A stretch of 26,744 bases of DNA. Source: Oxalobacteraceae bacterium (GTDB taxonomy: Bacteria > Pseudomonadota > Gammaproteobacteria > Burkholderiales > Burkholderiaceae_D). The stretch spans positions 1 through 26,744 of the forward strand of contig JAIXQV010000225.1 in assembly GCA_027485535.1 (NCBI GenBank), read 5' to 3'. The position numbers and the translations under genes were made by a program. Below, piece by piece: positions 8,128 through 15,145 of this stretch (position 1 is its first letter; each line of letters starts with the position of its first letter). The notes beneath the pieces are model-generated. The model was not told where the DNA came from, made no database searches, and saw only the letters and a program-made list of their open reading frames with translations.

Positions 8128-9533
8128 TGCTCGTATACCCATAGCAAGAGCTGATCAAAGGCGGCGCGCGCCTCATTCGCTTTGGGATGATTGATCATCG
8201 CAACGACAGCGATTCTTTTCCCAGACCGCGCGGTGACATAGCCAGCAATGCTGGCGACATCGTCCAGGCTACCTGTTTTAATGTGCGCACGCCCTTTCAG
8301 CGGCGAATTATCAAAGCGCCTCGCCATGGTGCCATCGACACCAGCCACTGGTAACGAGGCCATAAACTCCGGCATAGTTGGTTGCTGCCATGCACGCTGT
8401 AACAAAGCTGCGAGTGCAGAGGCTGATAGTTTTTCTTCGCGCGCCAAGCCAGAGCCATTGTGTAGCACCAGCGTGCTGCTATCGAGCCCGGCGGTTTTCA
8501 TCCACTCAACCACACGAATCACAGCGGCAGATGAAGAAGCTGGCACATCACCTCGCCGCGCTGCCAAGCTCAGCAATAGGTTACGTGCCATCACATTGTT
8601 GCTGAATTTGTTGATATCGCGCAGTTGAGAAGCCAGCGGCGCAGATACCCATTGCGTGAGCTCACGCGCATCGCTGCGCAGCTCACCATCAATCACGCTA
8701 CCGCTCAACGTGCCGCCAAGCTGTGACCACAGCGCACGAAATGCTGCGCCAAAGTACTGTCGATGATCGAGCGTGTATAAATGAAAGCTGAGCTCACGCT
8801 CACCGCAACTCAGCGGAAAGCCGCCGGTGAAGCGAAGGCCTTGCGCGCTGAATTTGGGTTGTAGCTGATCACGCAGACCATTGCATGGACCATCAATGGT
8901 CATTGGTGGCTCAACGCTAAAACCTGCAAGAACGGGCTCGCTGCTAACTTGCGCTGTCTGACCCACACCTCGTGGCTGCAGCAGCAGCGTGAGTGCTTTG
9001 GCATCCAATAGCAGGGCATCGGGGCTGGCGTTGTAAGCGCGTTCGGGACGACCGTCGAAAGCGGCCGGGTCTTGTGGCTCGACACGAAACAATCGTCGAT
9101 CCAACACCAAATGACCGCGAATCTCGCGCAGACCCATGGCACGCAAACGCGTCAGCAGCCGCCACAGATCTTCATGCGCAAAACGCGGATCACCGCTGCC
9201 CTCAATCACAAGATCTCCGCGCAGCACATCAGCCTCCATGACGCCGTGCGCATACACCCGCGTGATCCAACGATGATCCGGGCCTAGCAACTCAAGCGCG
9301 GCTTGGGTCGTCAGCAGTTTCATCACCGAGGCCGGCTTGAAGGCACGCGCATGGTTCACCGCCAGGAGTGGCTTACCGCCCTCGGCGGCGCGTACATCGA
9401 TCGCAACCGCTTCTACCGGTATGCCGTAGCGGCGTAACTCGCTCAGCACAGCGGGTGGCGTAGTACCCGTCGCGTGGGCAAGTTGGCAGAACAATAGAAA
9501 AAGCGGCAGTAGGTAACGCATAGGTAGATTCAT
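8121..9533 (-). CDS. dacB: D-alanyl-D-alanine carboxypeptidase/endopeptidase (PBP4 type)
   Basis: This periplasmic penicillin-binding protein trims or cleaves peptidoglycan peptides. An N-terminal signal peptide (YLLPLFLLFCQLAHA, cleavage near residue 21) is followed by the three active-site motifs of the S13 family: SVMK (S69-K72), SNN (311-313) and KTG (419-421). The large insert between the first two motifs (about 100-290) is the usual feature of PBP4. At 470 residues it is of normal length. ATG 9533 is used here; ATG 9521, four codons in, would start nearer the signal peptide. It is divergent from the cyclodeaminase gene and tail-overlaps the transporter gene. Confidence 0.94.
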   Translation of the reverse strand: MNLPMRYLLPLFLLFCQLAHATGTTPPAVLSELRRYGIPVEAVAIDVRAAEGGKPLLAVNHARAFKPASVMKLLTTQAALELLGPDHRWITRVYAHGVMEADVLRGDLVIEGSGDPRFAHEDLWRLLTRLRAMGLREIRGHLVLDRRLFRVEPQDPAAFDGRPERAYNASPDALLLDAKALTLLLQPRGVGQTAQVSSEPVLAGFSVEPPMTIDGPCNGLRDQLQPKFSAQGLRFTGGFPLSCGERELSFHLYTLDHRQYFGAAFRALWSQLGGTLSGSVIDGELRSDARELTQWVSAPLASQLRDINKFSNNVMARNLLLSLAARRGDVPASSSAAVIRVVEWMKTAGLDSSTLVLHNGSGLAREEKLSASALAALLQRAWQQPTMPEFMASLPVAGVDGTMARRFDNSPLKGRAHIKTGSLDDVASIAGYVTARSGKRIAVVAMINHPKANEARAAFDQLLLWVYEHY

Positions 9534-9602
9534 AAGAGAGCGCCAAATTATCCCATGCGTTTGATTGACGTCTGGTGCTGCTTTGCCCTACGCTGCGCAG
9601 CC

Positions 9603-10568
9603 ATGGCCGAGACTCACACCATCCCCTTCATCGCTGCAGACCAAGTGCGCGCAGCGTTACCTTATTTAGCGCTGATCGATGCCTTGCGCGTTGCTTTTGC
9701 CGAATCCGATCAAGTACAGGTACCCCGCCGGCACGCCCATCTCTTGCCAGAGGATGGCACGCTGCTGCTAATGCCGGCTTGGCGCGCTCAGCGACAGCTC
9801 GGGATCAAGCTCGTGACCGTCACCCCACGCAATCGCGAGCGTGATCTGCCGACCGTACATGCGCTGTATGTATTGTCAGATACGGAAACCGGCGTACCGA
9901 TAGCGATTATCGATGGTGAAGTGCTGACGCTGCGCCGTACGGCAGCCGTTTCGGCCTTGGCATCGCGCTATCTGTCGCGTCCCGATAGCCGCTCATTACT
10001 GATGGTGGGTACTGGCCGCCTGGCGCCTGAAATGGTGGTCGCGCACTGCGTAGCGCGCGATATCGAGCGCGTGATGGTGTGGGGACGCACTGAGCGCAAG
10101 GCTCTGGAAACCATCGAGCGTATCAGGCAGGCCGGATTACCCGATCATGTCAGCATTGACATTGAGTTAGTGCTGTCAGCAGCTTGCGCTGAGGCAGACA
10201 TCATTTGCTGCGCCACCACCAGTACCGAGCCGTTGCTGCGCGCTGAATGGGTAAAGCCGGGAACCCATATCGATCTGGTCGGTGGATTTCGACCGAACAT
10301 GCGCGAGGCAGACGATGCGCTGATGAGCACTGCCGCGCTGTTTGTCGATACGCTCGACGGCGCGCTGGCTGAGGCCGGCGATTTGGTACAACCGATGCAA
10401 GCTGGGCTGCTGCAAGCGACCGATATCCGCGCCGATCTCGGCACGCTGGCATGTGCGTCGCAGCCGGGACGTAAAACTGCTGATCAAATCACGCTCTTCA
10501 AATCCGTCGGCAGCGCCTTGGCCGACCTCGCGGCGGCTGGACTAGTTCAAGAATTATCAATTAAATAA
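9603..10568 (+). CDS. Ornithine cyclodeaminase/mu-crystallin family protein
   Basis: The family contains ornithine cyclodeaminases and delta1-pyrroline-2-carboxylate or related imine reductases, all NAD(P)-dependent. Visible are GIKLVTV with Lys69, the LRRTAAVSALASRYL helix (110-124), the Rossmann signature VGTGRLA (135-141) and the C-terminal GGFRPNMREADD followed by FVDTLDGALAEAGDL. These place it firmly in the family but do not separate cyclodeaminase from reductase. I use ATG 9603 (321 residues, normal length); an in-frame ATG at 9555 would add 16 unlikely residues and leave only 21 bases to the divergent dacB. No neighbouring arginine or proline pathway gene supports a specific role. Confidence 0.88.
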   Translation: MAETHTIPFIAADQVRAALPYLALIDALRVAFAESDQVQVPRRHAHLLPEDGTLLLMPAWRAQRQLGIKLVTVTPRNRERDLPTVHALYVLSDTETGVPIAIIDGEVLTLRRTAAVSALASRYLSRPDSRSLLMVGTGRLAPEMVVAHCVARDIERVMVWGRTERKALETIERIRQAGLPDHVSIDIELVLSAACAEADIICCATTSTEPLLRAEWVKPGTHIDLVGGFRPNMREADDALMSTAALFVDTLDGALAEAGDLVQPMQAGLLQATDIRADLGTLACASQPGRKTADQITLFKSVGSALADLAAAGLVQELSIK

Positions 10569-10608
10569 TCGAATATCGGTTATTCGCAGTAAATTGCAGC
10601 CGGGATTC

Positions 10609-10637
10609 TTGAAAAACCGACCTCCCGTCCTTATACT
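10609..10637 (+). promoter_or_regulatory. Sigma-70 type promoter of groESL
   Basis: TTGAAA at 10609-10614 and TATACT at 10632-10637 are separated by exactly 17 bases, a near-consensus housekeeping promoter. The predicted start, near 10644, falls inside the CIRCE operator, so HrcA binding would block initiation. CTTGAAAA also resembles a sigma-32 -35 box, but I see no convincing CCCCAT-like -10 element. Confidence 0.75.
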
Positions 10638-10663
10638 TAGCACTCGTTGAAGGAGAGTGCTAA
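10637..10663 (+). promoter_or_regulatory. CIRCE operator (HrcA binding site)
   Basis: TTAGCACTC (10637-10645), nine bases, then GAGTGCTAA (10655-10663) is a perfect match to the CIRCE inverted repeat bound by the heat-shock repressor HrcA. Its first base is the last base of the -10 box and it lies 104 bases before groES. hrcA itself is not in the window. Confidence 0.97.
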
Positions 10664-10767
10664 CAACTCCCCAGAAAACTGTTTTCACCTAACCGGTCGC
10701 ATGCAGGCACACCGCCCGCACAAGCCGCCAAAATAATCGTAACCCACTGTTTTTAAAAGGAGCTTTC

Positions 10768-11055
10768 ATGAGCCTTCGTCCCCTCCACGACCGCGTGATC
10801 GTCGAGCGCCAGGAACAGGAAACAAAAACCGCTTCCGGCATCGTGCTGCCTGAGGCAGCCGCCGAAAAGCCGGACATGGGCAAAGTGATCGCCGTCGGCA
10901 ATGGCAAGATCCTGGAAGACGGCAAGGTCCGTCCGCTAGACGTCAAAGTCGGCGACACCATCCTGTTTGGCAAGTACTCGGGCCAGACCGTCAAGGTCGA
11001 CGGCAAAGAAGTCTTGGTCATGCGCGAAGACGACATCATGGCCGTTGTCGCCTGA
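10768..11055 (+). CDS. groES: Co-chaperonin GroES
   Basis: GroES caps the GroEL ring during ATP-driven protein folding in the cytoplasm. The 95 residues start with LRPLHDRVIVER, contain the mobile loop around ETKTASGIVLPEAAAEKP (17-34) and end with VLVMREDDIMAVV, all typical. AAAGGAG lies 6 bases before the ATG. It is transcribed from the CIRCE-controlled promoter together with groEL. The spacer to groEL is 125 bases, longer than usual, and I see no clear internal promoter or terminator in it. Confidence 0.98.
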   Translation: MSLRPLHDRVIVERQEQETKTASGIVLPEAAAEKPDMGKVIAVGNGKILEDGKVRPLDVKVGDTILFGKYSGQTVKVDGKEVLVMREDDIMAVVA

Positions 11056-11180
11056 TCAGAAACGTCTTATGGACAGCGGCATTTGGGTCTGATCGGCTCA
11101 GCATTCATCTGCCTTGCAACCATGTCCTCATGACCGCTTCGAATGACCGAACCCACTGAATATTTCAAGGAGTAAGTACC

Positions 11181-12824
11181 ATGGCAGCTAAAGACGTAGT
11201 ATTTGGCGATCTCGCACGCGCCAAGATGGTTGAGGGCGTCAACATCCTCGCCAATGCAGTCAAAGTCACCCTCGGCCCGAAAGGCCGCAATGTCGTGCTC
11301 GAGCGCTCATTCGGCGCACCCACCGTCACCAAGGACGGTGTTTCGGTCGCTAAAGAGATCGAGCTGAAAGACAAGCTGATGAACATGGGCGCGCAGATGG
11401 TGAAAGAAGTCGCATCCAAGACTTCCGACAATGCTGGTGACGGCACCACCACCGCGACCGTATTGGCCCAAGCGATCGTGCGCGAGGGCATGAAATACGT
11501 TGCCGCCGCCATGAACCCGATGGACCTGAAGCGCGGCATCGATAAAGCAGTCACCGCAACTGTTGAAGAGCTGAAGAAAATTTCCAAGCCCTGCACGACG
11601 TCGAAAGAAATCGCGCAAGTCGGCTCGATCTCGGCCAACTCGGATGCGTCGATCGGTGAGCGTATCGCTGAGGCGATGGAAAAAGTCGGCAAAGAAGGTG
11701 TGATCACTGTTGAAGACGGCAAGTCGCTCAACGACGAACTGGATATCGTCGAAGGTATGCAATTCGACCGCGGCTATCTTTCGCCTTACTTCATCAACAA
11801 CCCAGACAAGCAAGTTGCGCTGCTCGATAGCCCATTCATCCTGCTGTGCGACAAAAAGGTCTCGAACATCCGTGATCTGCTGCCGGTGCTCGAGCAGGTC
11901 GCCAAAGCTGGCCGTCCGCTGCTGATCATTGCTGAAGATATCGAAGGCGAAGCACTGGCAACGCTGGTGGTCAACAACATCCGTGGCATCCTGAAGACCT
12001 GCGCAGTGAAGGCGCCGGGCTTTGGCGATCGTCGCAAGGCAATGCTGGAAGACATCGCAGTCCTGACCGGTGGCCAGGTCGTCTCCGAAGAAGTCGGCAT
12101 GACGCTCGAAAAAATCACGCTGAACGACTTGGGCCAGGCTAAGCGTATCGAAGTCGCGAAAGAGAACACCACCGTCATCGATGGCGCTGGTCAGTCTGCT
12201 GCTATCGAAAGCCGCGTGAAGCAGATTCGCGTACAAATCGAAGAAGCCACTTCGGACTACGACCGTGAGAAGTTGCAAGAGCGCGTCGCCAAGCTGGCGG
12301 GCGGTGTTGCCGTGATCAAGGTCGGCGCAGCCACCGAAGTCGAAATGAAAGAGAAGAAAGCGCGTGTTGAAGATGCACTGCACGCAACGCGTGCTGCAGT
12401 CGAAGAAGGTATCGTCGCTGGCGGCGGTGTCGCACTGCTGCGCGCACGCACCAACGTCAAGGTCAAAGGCGACAATACTGACCAAGATGCCGGTATCCGT
12501 ATCGTGATGCGCGCCATCGAAGAACCACTGCGCATGATCGTCAGCAACGCTGGCGAAGAGGCATCGGTCGTCGTCAATAAAGTGCTCGAGGGCAAAGGTA
12601 ACTTTGGTTACAACGCTGCCAACGGCACCTACGGCGACATGGTCGAGATGGGCGTCCTAGATCCAGCGAAGGTGACACGCTCGGCGCTGCAAAACGCAGC
12701 ATCGATCGCTGGCCTGATGCTGACGACCGACTGCATGGTGTCTGAGTTGACGGAAGACAAGCCGGCAGCTGGCGCAGGCATGGGCGGTATGGGTGGCATG
12801 GGCGGAATGGATGGAATGATGTAA
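11181..12824 (+). CDS. groEL: Chaperonin GroEL
   Basis: GroEL is the 60-kDa chaperonin subunit that encloses non-native proteins in a double seven-fold ring. The 547 residues include TLGPKGRNVVLE, VTKDGVSVAKEIEL with the catalytic Asp52, GDGTTTATVLAQ (86-97), the hinge region EEGIVAGGGVALLRA near 410, and a C-terminal GGM-repeat tail from about residue 532. CAAGGAG lies 8 bases before the ATG. A rho-independent terminator follows 20 bases after the stop. Base composition and codon use look like a highly expressed core gene. Confidence 0.98.
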   Translation: MAAKDVVFGDLARAKMVEGVNILANAVKVTLGPKGRNVVLERSFGAPTVTKDGVSVAKEIELKDKLMNMGAQMVKEVASKTSDNAGDGTTTATVLAQAIVREGMKYVAAAMNPMDLKRGIDKAVTATVEELKKISKPCTTSKEIAQVGSISANSDASIGERIAEAMEKVGKEGVITVEDGKSLNDELDIVEGMQFDRGYLSPYFINNPDKQVALLDSPFILLCDKKVSNIRDLLPVLEQVAKAGRPLLIIAEDIEGEALATLVVNNIRGILKTCAVKAPGFGDRRKAMLEDIAVLTGGQVVSEEVGMTLEKITLNDLGQAKRIEVAKENTTVIDGAGQSAAIESRVKQIRVQIEEATSDYDREKLQERVAKLAGGVAVIKVGAATEVEMKEKKARVEDALHATRAAVEEGIVAGGGVALLRARTNVKVKGDNTDQDAGIRIVMRAIEEPLRMIVSNAGEEASVVVNKVLEGKGNFGYNAANGTYGDMVEMGVLDPAKVTRSALQNAASIAGLMLTTDCMVSELTEDKPAAGAGMGGMGGMGGMDGMM

Positions 12825-12844
12825 TTCCTCACCGCTTCACTTTG

Positions 12845-12873
12845 AAAGGCCTGCAGCGATGCAGGCCTTTTTT
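12845..12873 (+). terminator. Rho-independent terminator of groESL
   Basis: A perfect 11-base-pair stem (AAAGGCCTGCA at 12845-12855 with TGCAGGCCTTT at 12860-12870) closes a GCGA loop and runs into six T residues (12868-12873). Confidence 0.95.
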
Positions 12874-12945
12874 ATTGCCCCCCTTAAATTGTCTTGAGCA
12901 ATGTCTTGGTGGCGCTACTTCGTTTGCCGAAACCATAAAAAAATC

Positions 12946-12971
12946 ACCGATCAAATGAACATTTGTTCGGT
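12946..12971. promoter_or_regulatory. Inverted repeat between groEL and the ADP-ribosyltransferase-like gene
   Basis: ACCGATCAAAT (12946-12956) and ATTTGTTCGGT (12961-12971) pair over 11 positions with one T-T mismatch around a GAAC loop. The left side is preceded by seven A residues, so on the minus strand it would look like a weak terminator (stem, then GATTTTTTT). No minus-strand gene enters from the right here, so an operator for the downstream gene is equally possible. Confidence 0.5.
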
Positions 12972-13005
12972 TATTGAAACCTACCGATAGCTGTTAATCA
13001 AGTGA

Positions 13006-13023
13006 TGAATAACAAGTTATTCA
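13006..13023. promoter_or_regulatory. Perfect palindrome upstream of the ADP-ribosyltransferase-like gene
   Basis: TGAATAAC-AA-GTTATTCA has two exact 8-base arms and ends 25 bases before the ATG, just ahead of the Shine-Dalgarno GGAGGTGA (13037-13044). It has the shape of a dimeric repressor site. I could not find a convincing promoter around it. Confidence 0.5.
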
Positions 13024-13048
13024 ACGACAACATGTCGGAGGTGACATT

Positions 13049-14248
13049 ATGCTCAGGCTATCTCGGCAAGTGGGTGAAGTAAGCAAGCACCGCACTAATC
13101 GCCATTACCAAACAAGGCCACCGATCACCGGTGAGGATTCCCGCTTAACGACACTGAAAATGCGGATACGCGAGGCATCACAAACAGGAAAAAAATCAGA
13201 GTTAAGCGCTTTACGCAGTTCCGAGGCTTATCGCGAGTGTTACGAGTGGGGTAAACGTCAAGCAATCACCGCATCCAATACGGTTGGCGGCAGCCAACTC
13301 ATCAGCGCTCGAAACGCCGCTGCGGTACACACCATCTGCTACGCGCTGGATGCCTACGCTGGATTTATTGAAAGGTATGACGCATCACCCATAACAATCA
13401 CTGAACGCTCCAAAACCAATCCAGCAGAACTGGAGCAAGCTTTCTTAAGCCAGATTCATAGCAATCATCGGCGCAATCTCATCGAACAGTTCCATGCTTC
13501 ATTTCAAGCCAATGATGATGAAAGGCAAGGTGCACTCGTCTCGGCACTAAACCCTGAGCTGCGCGCAAAATTGTCGGCAAGTGGCGTCATTCATAGCTCA
13601 GGTAGCTCAGGTAGCTCGGGTAGCGCGGGCATTACGGAAGCTGGGCGTGCCGCAAGTGGATTTGATGCAAAAAAACTCGGTATCAACGAAGCGGAGCTAC
13701 TGGCTTTGCTCGATTATCTAAGCTCAGCGACTGGCACCTTCAATGTCGTCAACGGCGCCGCGATGGCAAAGGCTTACTATGGCGAACCGGCATTGCAATC
13801 GTGCGTCAATGTCTTCAGCACTGCGCTGTCGAGTGGCATCAACAAGCTATGTGAACATCCTTGGTTTGGGCGACGCGATATTGTCGTTTACAAAGGCATA
13901 CGACTAACCACGCTCGACGAGCCCTTCCGCATGGCGATGCTGAGAGAGGCACACGAGCGCAACGGAATCGTGAGTTTTCCAAGTGTGCTATCGGCCAGCT
14001 GCGACCCGAACAATAGCTATGCGCGTACAAAATTATCGGAGGGGTACACCATTGAATGCGTGATCACCATGCGGCGCGGTTTTTACGCTGATCCGTTTCA
14101 TGACACGCAAACCATGGGTGAGCATGAAATTCTAGGACCGGCCCAGCAGCGCTTCCGTGTCGTCGGTAAAGACGCGATTGCTATTGGCAACCCTGAATCC
14201 GGAAGCGACGTTGAAATCGAACGCTATCAGTTAAATCCGGCGGATTGA
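13049..14248 (+). CDS. Putative mono-ADP-ribosyltransferase effector/toxin (R-S-E class, ExE motif)
   Basis: Residues 205-399 read as an ADP-ribosyltransferase domain. A helical part YLSSATGTFNVVNG (223-236) precedes the R motif VYKGIR (R285), then FPSVLSAS with an S-x-S (S315, S317), a strand-rich YTIECVITMRRGFY (333-346), and GEHEILGPAQQRFRVV with an E-x-E (E358, E360). This order and spacing match arginine-specific ADP-ribosylating toxins, which use NAD to modify target proteins. Residues 1-180 are mostly helical and unrecognised. A SSG-SSG-SSG-SAG linker (183-194) joins the halves and is encoded by 9-base tandem repeats. There is no signal peptide or membrane segment, so a secreted type III-like effector or an intracellular enzyme are both possible. 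GGAGGTGA lies 4 bases before the ATG. The gene sits alone between groEL and a convergent crotonase gene, flanked by inverted repeats, with no partner gene; its base composition appears more AT-rich than its neighbours. The fold call is by motif only. Confidence 0.72.
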   Translation: MLRLSRQVGEVSKHRTNRHYQTRPPITGEDSRLTTLKMRIREASQTGKKSELSALRSSEAYRECYEWGKRQAITASNTVGGSQLISARNAAAVHTICYALDAYAGFIERYDASPITITERSKTNPAELEQAFLSQIHSNHRRNLIEQFHASFQANDDERQGALVSALNPELRAKLSASGVIHSSGSSGSSGSAGITEAGRAASGFDAKKLGINEAELLALLDYLSSATGTFNVVNGAAMAKAYYGEPALQSCVNVFSTALSSGINKLCEHPWFGRRDIVVYKGIRLTTLDEPFRMAMLREAHERNGIVSFPSVLSASCDPNNSYARTKLSEGYTIECVITMRRGFYADPFHDTQTMGEHEILGPAQQRFRVVGKDAIAIGNPESGSDVEIERYQLNPAD

Positions 14249-14249
14249 T

Positions 14250-14301
14250 GCATTGAATAATCAATGCGATGGCCGCCTGACGTGTCAGCCATCGCATTGA
14301 T
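14250..14301. terminator. Strong hairpin between convergent genes, with an alternative fold
   Basis: ATCAATGCGATGGC (14260-14273) and GCCATCGCATTGAT (14288-14301) form a perfect 14-base-pair stem over a 14-base loop. A preceding GCATTGA (14250-14256) can instead pair with TCAATGC (14261-14267), so two folds compete. No T-run follows on either strand, so it is not a classical terminator, but its position between convergent ends suggests transcript-end protection or bidirectional termination. Confidence 0.5.
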
Positions 14302-14327
14302 CGACATCAGCGGAGGAATGCTAATAA

Positions 14328-15125
14328 TCAGCGTCGCCAAGACGGCGGTCGCTTTTCGATGAAGGCCTGCACACCCTCTAGCGCAGAATCGTGCATCATG
14401 TTGCACGCCATAGTTTCACCCGCCAGCTGATAGGCAGCTGCGATCCCCATCTCATCCTGCCGGTAAAACATTTGCTTACCCATAGCGATAGCAACCGCGG
14501 GCTTGGCAAGAATCGATGTCGTTAGTCGCGCCACCTCCCGGTCCAAATCCTCAGGTGCAACGACACGATTTACCAGACCACGCGCTTGCGCCTCGTGGGC
14601 ATCAATGAAATCGCCCGTCAGTAGCATCTCCATCGCCTGTTTGCGCAAGACATTACGCGACAAAGGCACCGCCGGCGTCGAACAAAACAAGCCATAATTC
14701 ACACCCGATGCCGCAAAGCTCGCCTCAGTCGAGGCGACCGCGAGGTCACAGGTTGCAACTAACTGACAACCGGCTGCAGTTGCCAGCCCATGCACACGCG
14801 CGATGACTGGCTGAGGCAAGCGTTGCAGCGACAGCATCAGATGGCTGCACTGTTTGAATAGCTTTTGGTAGTAGCCGAGCGATGGCTCTGCACGCATTTG
14901 CTTCAGGTCGTGCCCAGCGCAAAAAGCCTTGCCCTCACCCGCCAGCACGACGACACGAACACTGCTGTCGGCGGCGATGACATCGATCTCATGCTGCAAG
15001 ACAGTCATCATCGCCTCGGACAAGGGATTCAACCGGTCGCCGCGATTCAGCGTGAGTGTCGTTACCCCATGATCATCCCGACGTAAAAGATAGGGCGGAT
15101 CTTCATTCATGAGCGGTTGTGCCAT
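14328..15125 (-). CDS. ECHDC3-like crotonase (enoyl-CoA hydratase/isomerase family)
   Basis: The crotonase fold is shown by LAGEGKAFCAGHDLKQM (61-77), whose CAGHDL forms one side of the oxyanion hole, and by ATAAGCQLVATCDLAVA (115-131). Aligning by eye with rat enoyl-CoA hydratase, catalytic Glu144 is Gln121 and Glu164 is Gly141, so a normal hydratase reaction is unlikely. The blocks ATAAGCQLVA and GVNYGLFCSTPAVPLSR match, from memory, the vertebrate ECHDC3 group and its bacterial relatives, whose reaction is not established to my knowledge. At 265 residues it is full length. AGGAGA lies 4 bases before ATG 15125. The rbgA-type GTPase gene ends 20 bases upstream on the same strand, so the two are probably cotranscribed. 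Confidence 0.88.
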   Translation of the reverse strand: MAQPLMNEDPPYLLRRDDHGVTTLTLNRGDRLNPLSEAMMTVLQHEIDVIAADSSVRVVVLAGEGKAFCAGHDLKQMRAEPSLGYYQKLFKQCSHLMLSLQRLPQPVIARVHGLATAAGCQLVATCDLAVASTEASFAASGVNYGLFCSTPAVPLSRNVLRKQAMEMLLTGDFIDAHEAQARGLVNRVVAPEDLDREVARLTTSILAKPAVAIAMGKQMFYRQDEMGIAAAYQLAGETMACNMMHDSALEGVQAFIEKRPPSWRR

Positions 15126-15145
15126 GGTCTCTCCTGATTTTTTTC

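Noticed and set aside
11307..12485. A 392-codon open frame antisense to groEL
   Set aside because: groEL is unambiguous; the antisense frame shows no domain and is explained by codon bias.
12919..12970. Hrp-type box (TTCG-N16-TTCG) for type III control of the effector gene
   Set aside because: TTCG occurs at 12919 and 12967, far too widely spaced for the known box.
14260..14301. Classical rho-independent terminator
   Set aside because: The stem is strong but no T-run follows on either strand, so it is reported only as a hairpin of uncertain role.
12833..14327. Effector gene as half of a toxin-antitoxin or toxin-immunity pair
   Set aside because: Neither the 216 bases upstream nor the 79 bases downstream hold a plausible partner gene.
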